From Wyeomyia smithii (taxonomy: Eukaryota; Arthropoda; Insecta; Diptera; Culicidae): DNA of 64,000 nt. This document shows, in pieces, positions 1-10,854 of this stretch. The notes under the pieces were generated by a model. It made no database searches and had not been told where the DNA came from. It saw only the letters and a program-made list of their open reading frames with translations. The position numbers and the translations under genes are program-made. The first letter of the stretch is position 1. Every line of letters starts with the position of its first letter. Location of the stretch: positions 24,311,530 to 24,375,529 of the forward strand of contig NC_073696.1 of NCBI RefSeq assembly GCF_029784165.1, in the 5' to 3' direction.

Positions 1-2
1 GC

Positions 3-756
3 GTTTGTATGTGCCCCGTGTTATGAATTGCACCAAGTGCAAGCAGTTAGGCCATACAGCTGCCTACTGCTGCAATAAGGCACGGTGTGGCAAGTGTGGG
101 GAGACTCATGCGGAAGATTCTTGCAGTGTAAACGCTGAAAAGTGTATTCACTGCGGGAAAATCTGCATGAGCTTTCCGCATGCCCGGTGTACATGCAACG
201 CAGAGATAAAATTAAACGGTCTTTTAAGGAGCGCTCAAAGCGTTCTAACGCTGAGATTCTTAATAAGACCGTGACCACTTCTACCATAACATCGAACCTC
301 TTTGATCTGTTGTCTTCAGATGAAACCGACTCTGACGAACCACTAGACTGTCTTGGGGGGACTAGAAAGAGGAAAAATCTTTCCTCTCCTAAGCTTCCCA
401 GGAAAGGACCTAAGGTTTCTCAAGATGGAATGAATAATACGAACAAATCTAAAAGTGCTGCGGAAAAGCCGAAGCAAACTCCTCCTGGGCTTGCAAATTT
501 AAAGTCCCAGAAGGAGTTCCCAGCACTTCCTGGAACATCTAAAACCTCAGTTGTTCCATTTGCACACCCAGATAATCAAATAAACTCTGGATTAGTGAAT
601 TTTTCTAACATCGTGGACTGGATTTTTGAAAACTTCAATATACCTAATCCAATTAAAAATTTCCTCACAGTACTTCTCCCAACAGTTAGATCATTTTTGA
701 AGCAGTTGACTGCCCAATGGCCCCTCCTTGCAGCAATTGTATCCTTCGATGCCTAA
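3..756 (+). pseudogene. I-clade ORF1 (gag-like, triple CCHC), 5'-truncated and frameshifted
   Basis: ORF1 of I-type elements encodes an RNA-binding protein that coats the retrotransposon RNA. Three zinc knuckles are visible close together: one of spacing C-x2-C-x4-H-x4-C starting CTKCKQLGH, one starting CGKCGETH, and a third starting CIHCG. The third is broken by a frameshift at about 157-170, because the rest of its pattern (HELSACPVY) continues in the next frame. After the knuckles comes a basic, Ser/Lys-rich region and a Pro-rich stretch with FPALPG, which is typical of the C-terminal part of these proteins. The N-terminal half lies outside the window. The frame closes at 756, just after the likely ORF2 start at 749. 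Confidence 0.75.
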
Positions 757-1703
757 TTCATCTGCGTATATGAAGGATCCCATCTCTGTGTTACAGTAGA
801 ATTGTAGAAGTATTTTACCAAAAATTGATTCACTTAAAGTTTCGATAAATAAAAACAAATGCGATGCATTTTCCCTTTGTGAAACTTGGCTTACTTCAAA
901 TATTGATCTTAACTTCCATGATTTTAATATTATCCGCCTTGATCGAGACACCCCATATGGAGGAGTACTTCTAGGGATTAAAAAGTGCTATTCTTTCTAT
1001 TGTATTAACCTTCCCTCGATTCCAGGCATCGAAGTTGTCGCATGTCAAATGACAATACAAGGTAAAGAGCTTTGTATTGCCTCAATATATATTCCTCCCA
1101 GAGCACAGGTTGGGCAACGGCTGCTCTTTGATTTAATAGAACTTCTTCCCTCGCCACGTTTGATTTTGGGAGACTTCAACTCTTATGGTGTGGCTTGGGG
1201 TTCCCCTTACAATGATAACCGCTCCTCTTTAATTTATAACCTTTGCGATGACTTCGACATGACTATTTTAAGCAACGGTGAAATGACACGGATCCCGAAA
1301 CCTCCAGCGCGCCCAAGCGCTTTGGATCTATCCTTATGTTCGACGTCGCTACGGTTGGATTGCACATGGAAGGTAATCCTCGATCCTCACGGTAGCGACC
1401 ATCTGCCTATTCTTATTTCAATTACTAACGGTTCAACTCGCATGCGACCAATTGACATTCCGTATGACCTCACACGGAATGTCGATTGGAAGTTATACGA
1501 GGAAATGATTTCAAAAGCGGTCAAGTCGATTCAACATCATCCACCACTTGAAGAATACAACCTCCTCGCGGGCTTGATTCTCGATGCCGCGTTGCAAGCC
1601 CAAACGAAGAAATATCCCGGCGTAACGATCAAAGAACGGCCTCCCACTCCGTGGTGGGACCAAGAGTGCTCCGATGTCTACACGCAAAGATCCGACGCGT
1701 TTT
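749..1703 (+). pseudogene. I-clade ORF2, endonuclease domain (broken)
   Basis: This is the apurinic/apyrimidinic-like endonuclease domain that nicks target DNA for target-primed reverse transcription. I place the start at ATG 749, where the frame runs into NCRS, the conserved first motif, but a TAG at 797-799 stands where a Trp is expected. The domain continues with SLCETW (catalytic Glu region), an internal ATG at 1049, GDFNSYGVAWGS (catalytic Asp/Asn) and GSDHLPILI (catalytic His). The segment leads into the linker PPTPWWDQEC and then ends abruptly at 1703, where a foreign sequence is inserted. The same linker is uninterrupted in copy B, so the break is an insertion. ORF2 overlaps the end of ORF1 by a few bases. 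Confidence 0.8.
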
Positions 1704-2834
1704 GAAGTAGAATACTTCTTTCAGGAAGTTCGGCTACATAGGGATGTGAAATGAAAATCTAAAACCGAAAAAAGTGAAAAATATGTCCAATTTCAAATGC
1801 TAATAAATCGGTTAGTTTTCGATGGATTTCCTTCATTCTTGCAGCAATAGATTGGAAAATCTTCTAAGATTCTCCTTAAATGAAGATAATTGTGATTTTA
1901 TTATTCAAACTATTGCACTATTGAAAATAGTCAAGCCTTGTCAAAACGGAAAATTCGACCTCTGATTGGTCGTTATATGATTGCTTCCCAAGCACGGTCG
2001 ACAGAATCATATACCTTGCAATTTAAAACATGCTATTTGGCCTATATAAGAGCCTGTTTCAGCCGAAGCTGCTCATAATAGTTCTAGACAGCGACAACAG
2101 CAGTCGTCCTCCCTTAACAGCAGCAGTAGCAGTGCAGTGGATACCAGCGATAGCGGATAGCGGCCAAAGCTGTGGCATAGCAATGGATAGCGCACTGGTT
2201 GCAGCGGATTTAGCATCGATAGCAGCTGGGCCAGCTGATGCAGGAACAGCTGATACCAATGGCAGCGTATAGCGGTTACAACTGTGGCACGGCTACGGAA
2301 AGCATAGCAGTTGCAGCAGGTATCAGCATCGATAGCAGCTGATGCAGTGAGGCACTTTAGTGAAATGCAGTCTCTGTGCGATAGAGGGCACTAGTAAATG
2401 CATTCAATGAAAAGTTGACTCATTTTGACAACACATGAGCCGTCTAGTTTTGAATGTTAAATAAGCTTTTCACTCAGGATGAAATAAAAACCTGATGATT
2501 GAAGAGTTAATGTTTTCTCTTGAGTTCATTTACATTTTTAAATTTGTAAAAGTTATAAATTTTACTTTATCTCCGTGTCACAGAACGTGCTGAATTATCT
2601 TTTCCTTCAGTCATAGGCAAGACATCCGAAAAAATTTCATTATCTCAAAATTTAAAAATTGTCAAGTCCCAACCATGACAAGCAACTTAGCGCAAAATTC
2701 GATTAATCTGATTAGTCAACGTTTATTTACTAGTAAAAACGATTGACACGCAAGCAGCCGTTTTTTTTTCTTGTAAAAGTATTCTACTTCAACCTTGCGG
2801 TCGAGGCTTTGCACACAACCCTCCTGTGATTTTT
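1704..2834 (+). mobile_element. Non-autonomous inverted-repeat element with a CCAAT/TATA cassette (element 1)
   Basis: This sequence is absent from copy B at the equivalent site, so it is an insertion into the I element. It starts with GAAGTAGAATACTT (1704-1717), and the reverse complement of that motif lies at 2777-2790. Beyond the right repeat is an extra tail of about 44 bp (2791-2834) containing GCGGTCGAGGC and ACCCTCCT and ending in a T run. Inside are an inverted CCAAT box (1965-1969), a TATA box (2043-2050) and a GC-richer stretch (2090-2345) of degenerate repeats of the type GATAGCAGC. An 80-codon frame at 2030-2272 is low-complexity and probably not a protein. No transposase is recognisable. 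The same layout, reversed, occurs at 6014-10074. The superfamily is unknown to me. Confidence 0.65.
1962..2050 (+). promoter_or_regulatory. CCAAT/TATA core-promoter-like module in element 1
   Basis: An inverted CCAAT box (ATTGG at 1965-1969) lies about 75 bp upstream of a good TATA box, TATATAAG at 2043-2050. A Pol II start would fall near 2075-2085. The arrangement resembles arthropod histone-type promoters, but no histone coding sequence or histone 3' stem-loop follows. Promoter function is inferred from motifs only. Confidence 0.4.
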
Positions 2835-2835
2835 T

Positions 2836-5512
2836 GGCCTTCCAGAAGGGAGGTATACCTGGCGACTATTTACGGTATTCGGAGCTTGATACCAAGCTTA
2901 AAAGCTTGACTAAGGCAAAGAAACGCGGATATTGGCGTCGGCTCGTGAACGAGACGTCGAGGGAGACATCGATGAGCACTCTTTGGAACACAGCCCGAAG
3001 AATGCGGAATCGCGTAACGGTCAACGAAAGCGAGGAGTCTTCAAGTCGGTGGATATTTGATTTTGCTGAGAAAGTATGTCCGGACCTTGTTCCTGCGCAA
3101 AACATTTTTCGCGATGCGTCTCCGGGCCACGACGCGACAGAATCACCTTTTACGATGGCAGAATTTTCAGTTGCCCTCCTGTCCTGTAACAATAACGCGC
3201 CTGGGTTAGATAGAATCAAATTCAACTTGTTGAAGAATCTAACCGCCAATGCCAAGAGGCGCTTGTTGAACTCGTTCAATAAGTTCCAAAAAACAGGGAA
3301 ACCAGCTTCTGATCACAACTCTTATAGGCCGATTGCAATGCTATCCTGTATCCGGAAATTGATGGAAAAAATGATACTCCGTCGTTTAGACCATTGGGTC
3401 GAATCAAATGGTCTACTATCAGATACTCAATTTGGCTTCCGCCGTGCCAAAGGGACGAATGATTGTCTTGCGTTGCTTTCAACAGATATTCAGCTGGCGT
3501 ATGCTCGCAAAGAACAAATGGCGTCTGCGTTCTTGGACATTAAGGGGGCTTTTGATTCCGTTTCTATTGACATTCTTTCGGGTAAACTTCACCGACAAGG
3601 ATTTTCTCCAATTTGGAACAATTTTTTGCACAATTTGCTGTCCGAAAAGCACATGCATTTTACACATGGCGATTTGGCAACTTTTCGCATTAGCTACATG
3701 GGTCTTCCCCAGGGCTCATGTTTAAGCCCCCTTCTTTACAACTTTTATGTAAATGACATCGACGAATGTCTGGCAAATTCATGCACGATAAGACAACTTG
3801 CAGACGACAGTGTAATCTCTGTTACAGGAGCCAAAGCTGCCGATTCGCAAGGACCATTGCAAGATACCTTGGACAATTTGTCTGCTTGGGCTTTACAGCT
3901 AGGTATCGAATTCTCTCCGGAGAAGACTGAGATAGTAGTTTTTTCTAGGAAGCATGAACCTGCTCAGCTTCAAACACAATTAATGGGTAAAACGATTTCT
4001 CAGGTTTTGGTACACAAATATCTTGGTGTCTGGTTCGACTATAAAAGCACCTGGGGTTGTCACGTGAGGTATCTGATGAAAAAATGTCAACAAAGAGTGA
4101 ATTTTCTTCGTACAATAACCGGACAATGGTGGGGAGCCCACCCAGGAGACCTTATAAGGCTTTACCAAACAACGATATTGTCTGTCATTGAGTACGGGTG
4201 TTTATGCTTCCGCTCCGCAGCAAACACACATTTGATCAAACTGGAGCGAATACAATATCGTTGTTTGCGTATCGCCTTAGGTTGCATGCAATCGACCCAT
4301 ACGATGAGTTTGGAGGTCTTAGCCGGAGTTCTACCGTTGAAAAACCGCTTCTGGAGCCTGTGTTCTCGTATTCTTATCAAATGTGAGGTCTTGAACCGTC
4401 CTGTGATTGAAAGTTTTGAAAGGTTAATCGAACTCAATTCTCAAACCCGTTTTATGACATTGTATTTCAATCACATGTCACAAAATATTAACCCTTCTTT
4501 GAATATTCCAAATCGTGTCGACTTATCAAATACTTCTGATTCTACTGTGTTTTTCGATACATCCATGATAGAAGAAACTTGTGGAATCCCGGATCATTTA
4601 CGCGTGCGGCAGATCCCCAAACATTTTTCCAATAAATATCGAAACATCAACTGCGACAATATGTTCTACACTGACGGATCACTTCTCGATGGGTCCACTG
4701 GCTTCGGTGTCTTCAATAACAATTTAACCGTCTCCCATAAGCTCGATAATCCTGCTTCTGTTTACGTCGCAGAATTAGCTGCTATTCAGTACACCCTAGG
4801 GATTATCGAAAAAATGCCCACGGACCATTATTTCATCTTTACGGACAGTCTCAGTTCCATTGAGGCTCTCCGATCGATGAAAGATGTTAAGCACTCTCCG
4901 TATTTCCTGGGGAAAATACGGGAACATCTGAGTGCTTTATCCGAAAAATCTACTCAGATTACCTTAGCGTGGGTCCCTTCTCACTGCTCGATACCGGGCA
5001 ATGAGAAAGCGGACTCTTTGGCTAAGGTGGGCGCATCAAACGGTGAAATTTATGAAAGACCAATTGCTTTTAATAAATTTTACGCACTTGTACGTTAGAA
5101 TACGATCATCAGTTGGCAAAATGCTTGGACCAGAGGGGAACTGGGAAGGTGGTTACATTCCATTCTACCCAAGGTATCGACGAATCCGTGGTTCAAGGGG
5201 TTGGATGTAGGTCGAGATTTCATTTGCGTGATGTCTCGGCTTATGTCCAATCACTATAGATTTGATGCGCATCTCCGTCGTATTGGGCTCGGGGAAAGTG
5301 GTATCTGTGCCTGTGGTGAAGGTTATCACGACATAGAGCACGTTGTTTGGTCATGCCCTGTACACCGTGACGCCAGGTCTAAATTAATAACTTCCCTCCG
5401 GGCCGAAGGTAGAGAACCAGCTGTCCCTGTTCGTGATGTCTTGGCGAGTCGCGACCTACCCTACATGTCCCTTATATACATTTTCCTGAAATCCATCCAT
5501 GCCCAAGTCTAG
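2836..5512 (+). pseudogene. I-clade ORF2, reverse transcriptase plus RNase H (broken)
   Basis: This segment resumes ORF2 after the insertion. It carries the reverse transcriptase that copies element RNA at the nicked target. Visible motifs are SYRPIAML, QFGFRRAKGTNDCL, AFLDIKGAFDSV (first catalytic Asp), GLPQGSCLSP and the catalytic LADDSV (codons at 3798-3809, Leu in place of the usual Tyr/Phe). An RNase H domain follows with FYTDGSLLDGS, a YVAELAA motif, FTDSLSSIEAL and VPSHCSIPGNEKAD. After a TAG at 5096-5098 the frame continues to the C-terminal motif CACGEGYHDIEHVVWSCP and ends at 5512. Compared with copy B, the stop is a CAG-to-TAG change and 18 residues are missing in frame near 3284. 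Confidence 0.9.
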
Positions 5513-6013
5513 TCCCATTCCTTTTCACCCACATTCAACAAAACGGCAAGAACACGTCGTAGACCTCGATTTTGGAACCAGCAATTGAACCCCACACGAG
5601 CTCGCCAGGAAAACCCGAGGCCTTTCTTTATATCTTGGCTCAGCGGCACACACCATATGGCAACTTGAGCACCAGCGAACAACAACAACAAACCAAAACC
5701 AGCAACTAGACCCTGCACAATACCCTCAGAACCCGAGGATTACAAGCTCCTGTCCCAGCTCATGACATCGTGGCTTAGCAGAACAAATCCATACATGCTG
5801 CATATTCATTCGATGATCATCAGACGACCATTCAACTACAAAACACTGATTGAATAATACATGCTAGTTTTAAGATAGACTTAATTTCAGCTCGTAGTCG
5901 GCAGCGAGGATAAAAAATTTGCTTATAGATTTTAAGTCATCCGATATAATTGGCGCCGTTAAACATTGAATTGTATTTGTGCCGTGTCAAATAAATGATT
6001 TGTGAAGAAAAAA
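5513..6013 (+). other. 3' UTR and tail of I-element copy A
   Basis: This non-coding sequence follows the ORF2 stop and matches the 3' UTR of copy B (50177-50556), with some 100 extra bases in the middle. Both end with GTGCCGTGTCAAATAAAT followed by an A-rich tail. The same terminal string occurs alone at 28388-28425. AATAAA is present just before the tail. Confidence 0.75.
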
Positions 6014-6929
6014 GTAGGAGGGTGGTATTCAAGACACGACCGCATGACGTTGGACTACGGTATTCTTATATTCCATTAAAACAAATAATAGAGAGAATTG
6101 CAACTCTAGTATTTGCTGCAATTTTATCTAACAGTGCATTTCTGAATGCTGAGACGTTAAAACGTTATAAATAATAATATATACTAAAAGAATGGATATC
6201 TTTTATTTAATCGCTGTCATTTCATACATATTCGAATCAACCCTTTGTTTGCTGCACTACCAAGGCACGCATTTAATTGAGCGAATTGGTAAAATTTTCC
6301 TATCTAAGCAAAAAGCAAACTTTACAAAACTATCTGAAATTGGAGCCCAGAACGATTCAAACGAAAATTTTAAATTTGAAAATTGTTTGACATTTAATCG
6401 ATAAAACTCATGCTAGGTTAGTTCCAGCCCAGCATATAACTTCATGTATTTGAAAAACAAAAACGTTTGGTTCAATAACTCAATATAGCAAGAGCTCAAT
6501 CACACGTTTTTCGGTAGTTGTTATCAAGGTTTGGGCTAGTGACAGGATAATATCTTAACTTCTTCAGTTGTGATTTAGAGCATTTCTAATTGTTTTGTTA
6601 TTTTTCACGATAGCGACAAGTTTGTTTCTTTCTCTGTGTGCGAGAAACAAAATCAAAACCGCGCACCGAGAAACAAAAACGAAAATTTAATGAATGCTCA
6701 TTGAGAAAATTTGCAACTCTTTTTACCAATAATTTATGATACTCAAAAGAACCCGTTTTGATCTAAATCAAATTTCTAGTAAATAAGTGTTGATCATTCA
6801 TAGGTAGTAATTTTTCCTCGATGAATTAAGACTGGCTGAAGAAGTTAAAACGCTGCTGTAAAATCAAATTCACAACTGTGTTCGTTAAGACATTTTAATA
6901 TTTTCAATGACAATAATAATCTTCGATAA

Positions 6930-7330
6930 ACATCCGCTATAGTTATTCACACACATGCTATAACTATCTAAACACGCGTTAAAACTATTCATACACACGC
7001 TGTAGCTATAGTTTTTTATACACACATGCCGAAGCTATCCATACACATGCTATTCCTTTCCATACATCCGATACAACTATCTATACACACGCATAAGCTA
7101 TCCAACCATGTGCTATTACTATCCATACATACGCTATAACTAATCATTACACACGCAGCAGCTATCCACACACAAGCTATAACTATCCGTACACACGCTT
7201 AAGATATACACGCAATAGCCATAATATGCTACACATGCTAGTGTCTTACACACGCTATAGCTAGCCATACACACGCAACAGCGCCATCCCTATCATCGCA
7301 AATGTCATAGCAATACAGATGCACATACGC
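6930..7330. repeat. Degenerate tandem repeat, unit about TATAGCTATCCATACACACGC
   Basis: Irregular copies of a roughly 20-24 bp motif built from CTATA, ACTATCC and ATACACACGC fill this interval. It lies downstream of the TATA box in the presumed direction of transcription. Element 1 has its own ATAGC-rich repeats in the equivalent position. Confidence 0.7.
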
Positions 7331-7677
7331 TATATGTGCACACTGCACACACACTAAATGGCGGTTGCTTTCCTAGTGGCGGTGCTGGCTCGTGCAGTTT
7401 CTGGCAGTTCTGGCAGTTTCGTGCAGTTTTCACCCAACGATATCTGAATTGGATTACCGCTGGTGGGGTCCAACTCAGATCCAAGGAGAACCGAACTGAA
7501 TGAAGAAATGCAGCTGCCCACTACCTCCGCCGCTGCTGCCTGATACCCCCGCTCTGGTTCTGCTGCAGCTCAGTTTGGCCGCTGGAATCAGCCACCGCTG
7601 CTGATTATACAAGACCGGCCTGGTGGCCTTCCACTTGTTAACTGATGAGGCCTTCCACTTGCTATGAGACGACACAG

Positions 7678-8030
7678 GCTATTATATAGCCCAAAGCAAA
7701 AATCTATCCGCGAGCAAACAAGAAGCGAGCTTGTGATTGGTTGAATGTGCACGACTTTTAACACAACTTTTAACTAGTTTAGTATCGAAAACATATTTAA
7801 ATTATTATTTGACAATCTTGCGCAATATTTCCCCTATCAATCAAGCCATTGGTGTTTAGAATCTGTTCAGTGGTAATGATAAAAGAAGCATTTTAAAACG
7901 GTGTTGAAACACCTGTTGCAGCTACCGAAAGCGAGCTCGTTATTGGTTGAAAGCTGCGAGACTGTTTACAAAGTCAGATCGGTTGTATCCGTTAGTGTCG
8001 ACTGTGCTTGTGAAGAGAGGTGGTGATTGG
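7678..8030 (-). promoter_or_regulatory. Three CCAAT boxes plus TATA box, unit 1
   Basis: On the minus strand, CCAAT boxes (seen as ATTGG on the plus strand at 8026-8030, 7942-7946 and 7736-7740, each followed by TTG) lie upstream of a palindromic TATA region GCTATTATATAGC at 7678-7690. The last CCAAT box is about 50 bp from the TATA box, a normal Pol II promoter spacing. Function is inferred from motifs. Confidence 0.45.
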
Positions 8031-8764
8031 TTGCTCGGTATGATTTAGACAATCGATGTGATTTATCAATTTTTCAATAGTGTATCTCGAACAATAGGTT
8101 ATTTTTGTTACATAAATTCAACCGTAAAAGAATTTCTGATCGGTTGATGCCAAAACCTCGAAATTCTGAAAAGAAATGACTGATATATAAGCGCTCAAAA
8201 CCTGACCACTTTTCCCTGGTTTTCCCCGGTTGAATTACTAGATTTTCAAATTCAGGTGCCTAACTTCGATATAGACGTTAGTCCAACGTCAAAAAAAACG
8301 TTTGGTTCAATAACTCAATATAGCAAGAGCTCAATCACACGTTTTTCGGTAGTTGTTATCAAGGTTTGGGCGAGTGACAGGAAAATATCTTAACTTCTTC
8401 AGTTGTGATTTAGAGCATTTCTAATTGTTTTGTTATTTTTCACGATAGCGACAAGTTTGTTTCTTTCTCTGTGTGCGAGAAACAAAATCAAAACCGCGCA
8501 CCGAGAAACAAAAACGAAAATTTAATGAATGCTCATTGAGGAAACTTGCAACTCTTTTTACCAATAACTTATGATACTCAAAAGAACCCGTTTTGATCTA
8601 AATCAAATTTCTAGTAAATAAGTGTTGATCATTCATAGGTAGTAATTTTTCCTCGATTAATAAAGACTGGCTGAAGAAGTTAAAATCGCTGCTGTAAAAT
8701 CAAATTCACAACTGTGTTCGTTAAGACGTTTTAATATTTTCAATGACAATAATAATCTTCGATA

Positions 8765-9160
8765 AACTCCCGCTATAGTTATTCACACACATGCTATAAC
8801 TATCTAAACACGCGTTAAAACTATTCATACACACGCTGTAGCTATAGCTATCCATACACACGCTATTCCTTTCCATACATTCGATACAACTATCTATACA
8901 CACGCATAAGCTATCCAACCATGTGCTATTACTATTCATACATACGCTATAACTAATCATTACACACGCAGCAGCTATCCACACACAAGCTATAACTATC
9001 CGTACACACGCTGAAGATATACACGCAATAGCCATAATATGCTACACATGCTAGTGTCTTACACACGCTATAACTAGCCATACACACGCAACAGCGCCAT
9101 CCCTATCATCGCAAATGTCATAGCAATACAGATGCACATACGCTATATGTGCACACTGCA
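8765..9160. repeat. Degenerate tandem repeat, second unit
   Basis: This is the copy of the 6930-7330 repeat in the second duplication unit, with a few repeat units lost. The 104-codon minus-strand frame across it (8721-9035) is a translation of the repeat with recurrent CMDSYS-like strings and is not called as a gene. Confidence 0.7.
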
Positions 9161-9460
9161 CACACACTAAATGGCGGTAGCTTTCCTAGTGGCGGTGCTG
9201 GCTCGTGCAGTTTCTGGCTGTTTTCACCAACGATATCTGAATTGGATTACCGCTGGTGGGGTCCAACTCAGATCGAAGGAGAACCGAACTGAATGAAGAA
9301 ATGCAGCTTCCCACTACCTCCGCCGCTGCTGCCTGATACCACCGCTCTGGTTCTGCTGCAGCTCAGTTTGGCCGCTGGAATCAGCCACCGCTGCTGATTA
9401 TACAAGACCGGCCTGGTGGCCTTTCACTTGTTTACTGACGACTGCTATGAGACGACACAG

Positions 9461-9813
9461 GCTATTATATAGCCCAAAGCAAAAATCCATCCGCGAGCAA
9501 ACAAGAAGCGAGCTTGTGATTGGTTGAATGTGCACGACTTCTAACACAACTTTTAACTAGTTTAGTATCGAAAACATATTTAAATTATTATATGTCAATC
9601 TTGCGCAATATTTCCCCTATCAATCAAGCCATTGGTGTTTAGAATCTGTTCAGTGGTAATGATAAAAGAAGCATTTTAAAACGGTGTTGAAACACCTGCT
9701 GCAGCTACCGAAAGCGAGCTCGTTATTGGTTGAAAGCTGTGAGACTGTTTACAAAGTCAGATCGGTTGTATCCGTTAGTGTCGACTGTGCTTGTGAAGAG
9801 AGGTGGTGATTGG
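9461..9813 (-). promoter_or_regulatory. Three CCAAT boxes plus TATA box, unit 2
   Basis: This is the duplicate of the module in unit 1: ATTGG at 9809-9813, 9725-9729 and 9519-9523, and the palindromic TATA region at 9461-9473. All four boxes are preserved between the units. Confidence 0.45.
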
Positions 9814-10080
9814 TTGCTCGGTATGATTTAGACAATCGATGTGATTTATCAATTTTTCAATAGTGTATCTCGAACAATAGGTTATTTTTGTTACATAAAT
9901 TCAACCGTAAAAGAATTTCTGATCGGTTGATGCCAAAACCTCGAAATTCTGAAAAGAAATGACTGATGTATAAGCGCTCAAAACCTGACCACTTTTCCCT
10001 GGTTTTCCCCGGTTGAATTACTAGATTTTCAAATTCAGGTGCCTAACTTCGATATAGACGTTAGTCCAACGTCAAAAAAA

Positions 10081-10510
10081 ATGAACAAATTTCAATATTT
10101 TTCTGTGCCTTCTACGATACACTTGTTAACGGTATCTAGTTGACGAAAAACTGATGTACTTTCGCGCACAACGTTCGTTTGTGTACCTACGAACAATGTG
10201 CCGCGCAACCAATCCTCTTTTTCCAATTTCTTCATTCTATCACCTACGCCGTGCCTCGCACTTTTTCCAAAGCCACAAAATCGAAATTATTTTGACCTAA
10301 AATTACTAAAAGGTATAAAGTACTATAATTACAGAGGTTTTCAGTAACAAAGGTTGCAGAGTCCGCAGACAGAATCAGTTCGTTTGTTCAGTGACTAACG
10401 CAATTTTAGTCTCAGCCTTAACTTAATATCTTTTTTTTTTCAGAACAACATTCAACGACACTCGACAGAATTTCGTTCACATTTGGCGACATAGTGCCTG
10501 AAATGACTTT
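10081..10510 (+). other. Possible LTR with primer-binding-like site
   Basis: This stretch starts TGAAC, has CCAAT at 10209-10213 and TATAAA at 10314-10319, and runs into a TTTGGCGACATAGTG string near 10481-10495. TGGCGAC-type sequences are common at the primer-binding site just after the 5' LTR of BEL/Pao and gypsy elements. No matching second LTR or gag frame was found next to it, so this is a weak call. It could instead be flanking DNA of element 2. Confidence 0.25.
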
Positions 10511-10854
10511 TTTTGTTCAAACAACATTTGTTAGACACGACATTTGTTGGACATATTAAACAATACTTGCGTCATTAAAATGAATGCTGTTACCTTATTT
10601 AACTTTGATTAAATGAAATTTATTATGTGAATCTTTTTCTGAATATAATTTCGAAGCCGTTACATACGCTCACTAATAGAGAAACCTTAGAAGATATGTC
10701 GAGCGAAATTTACATCAAGCTCCAGCAAAAAATTGTAATAATCAACAATAACACCGAAGTTGAAGTATAAAAAGATTCATTTTAGTTTTTTGCTTAACAA
10801 GATGTTTTTTATTTGTCAACAATTACATTCACTGTATTACGAAGGCAGCTACTA

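Larger units (their letters stand above)
1..6013 (+). mobile_element. I-clade non-LTR retrotransposon, copy A (5' end outside window)
   Basis: This is a long non-LTR retrotransposon of the I clade. Its parts in order are ORF1 zinc knuckles, ORF2 endonuclease, reverse transcriptase, RNase H, a C-terminal cysteine motif, a 3' UTR and a short A-rich tail near 6008-6013. It is nearly identical to copy B at 47129-50556. The RNase H domain between the RT and the C-terminal cysteines separates it from Jockey-clade elements in the same window. It is inactive: there is a frameshift in ORF1, nonsense codons in ORF2, a 54-bp in-frame deletion and a 1.1-kb insertion. A MosquI-like affiliation is possible, but I cannot confirm a family name. 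Confidence 0.85.
6014..10074 (-). mobile_element. Inverted-repeat element with CCAAT/TATA cassette and internal tandem duplication (element 2)
   Basis: This element starts immediately after the A-tail of the I element. Its left end (6014-6057) has a roughly 30-bp tail with AGGAGGGT and ACACGACCGCA followed by TGACGTTGGACTA (6045-6057). The reverse complement of that 13-mer lies at 8279-8291 and again at 10062-10074. On the minus strand it reads: inner repeat, three CCAAT boxes, TATA box, GC-rich segment, tandem ATAGC-type repeats, left inverted repeat, tail. That is the same order as element 1, and the tail sequences are clearly related. The basic element is probably 6014-8291 (2.28 kb); the rest is a tandem copy of its main part. 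No transposase is visible. The short open frames are repeat translations and not credible proteins. Confidence 0.6.
6461..10078. repeat. 1.8-kb direct tandem duplication, two units
   Basis: The block 6461-8295 is repeated directly as 8296-10078. Long stretches are base-for-base identical, including the CCAAT/TATA module, and differences are scattered substitutions plus small deletions totalling about 52 bp in unit 2. The high identity implies a recent duplication or gene conversion. The left end of element 2 (6014-6460) occurs only once, so this is a partial internal duplication and not two full insertions. Confidence 0.9.

Noticed and set aside
2030..2272. 80-codon frame directly after the TATA box of element 1
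   Set aside because: It is Ala/Ser-rich from repeat units, and the reverse strand is also open. Probably not a protein.
7475..7675. 66-codon frame downstream of the CCAAT/TATA module, possible histone-like protein
   Set aside because: There is no histone fold or other known motif, and the copy in the duplicate unit is not open over the same length.
8721..9035. 104-codon minus-strand open frame with repeated CMDSYS-like strings
   Set aside because: It is a translation of the degenerate tandem repeat at 8765-9160, with Cys/Ser periodicity and no domain.
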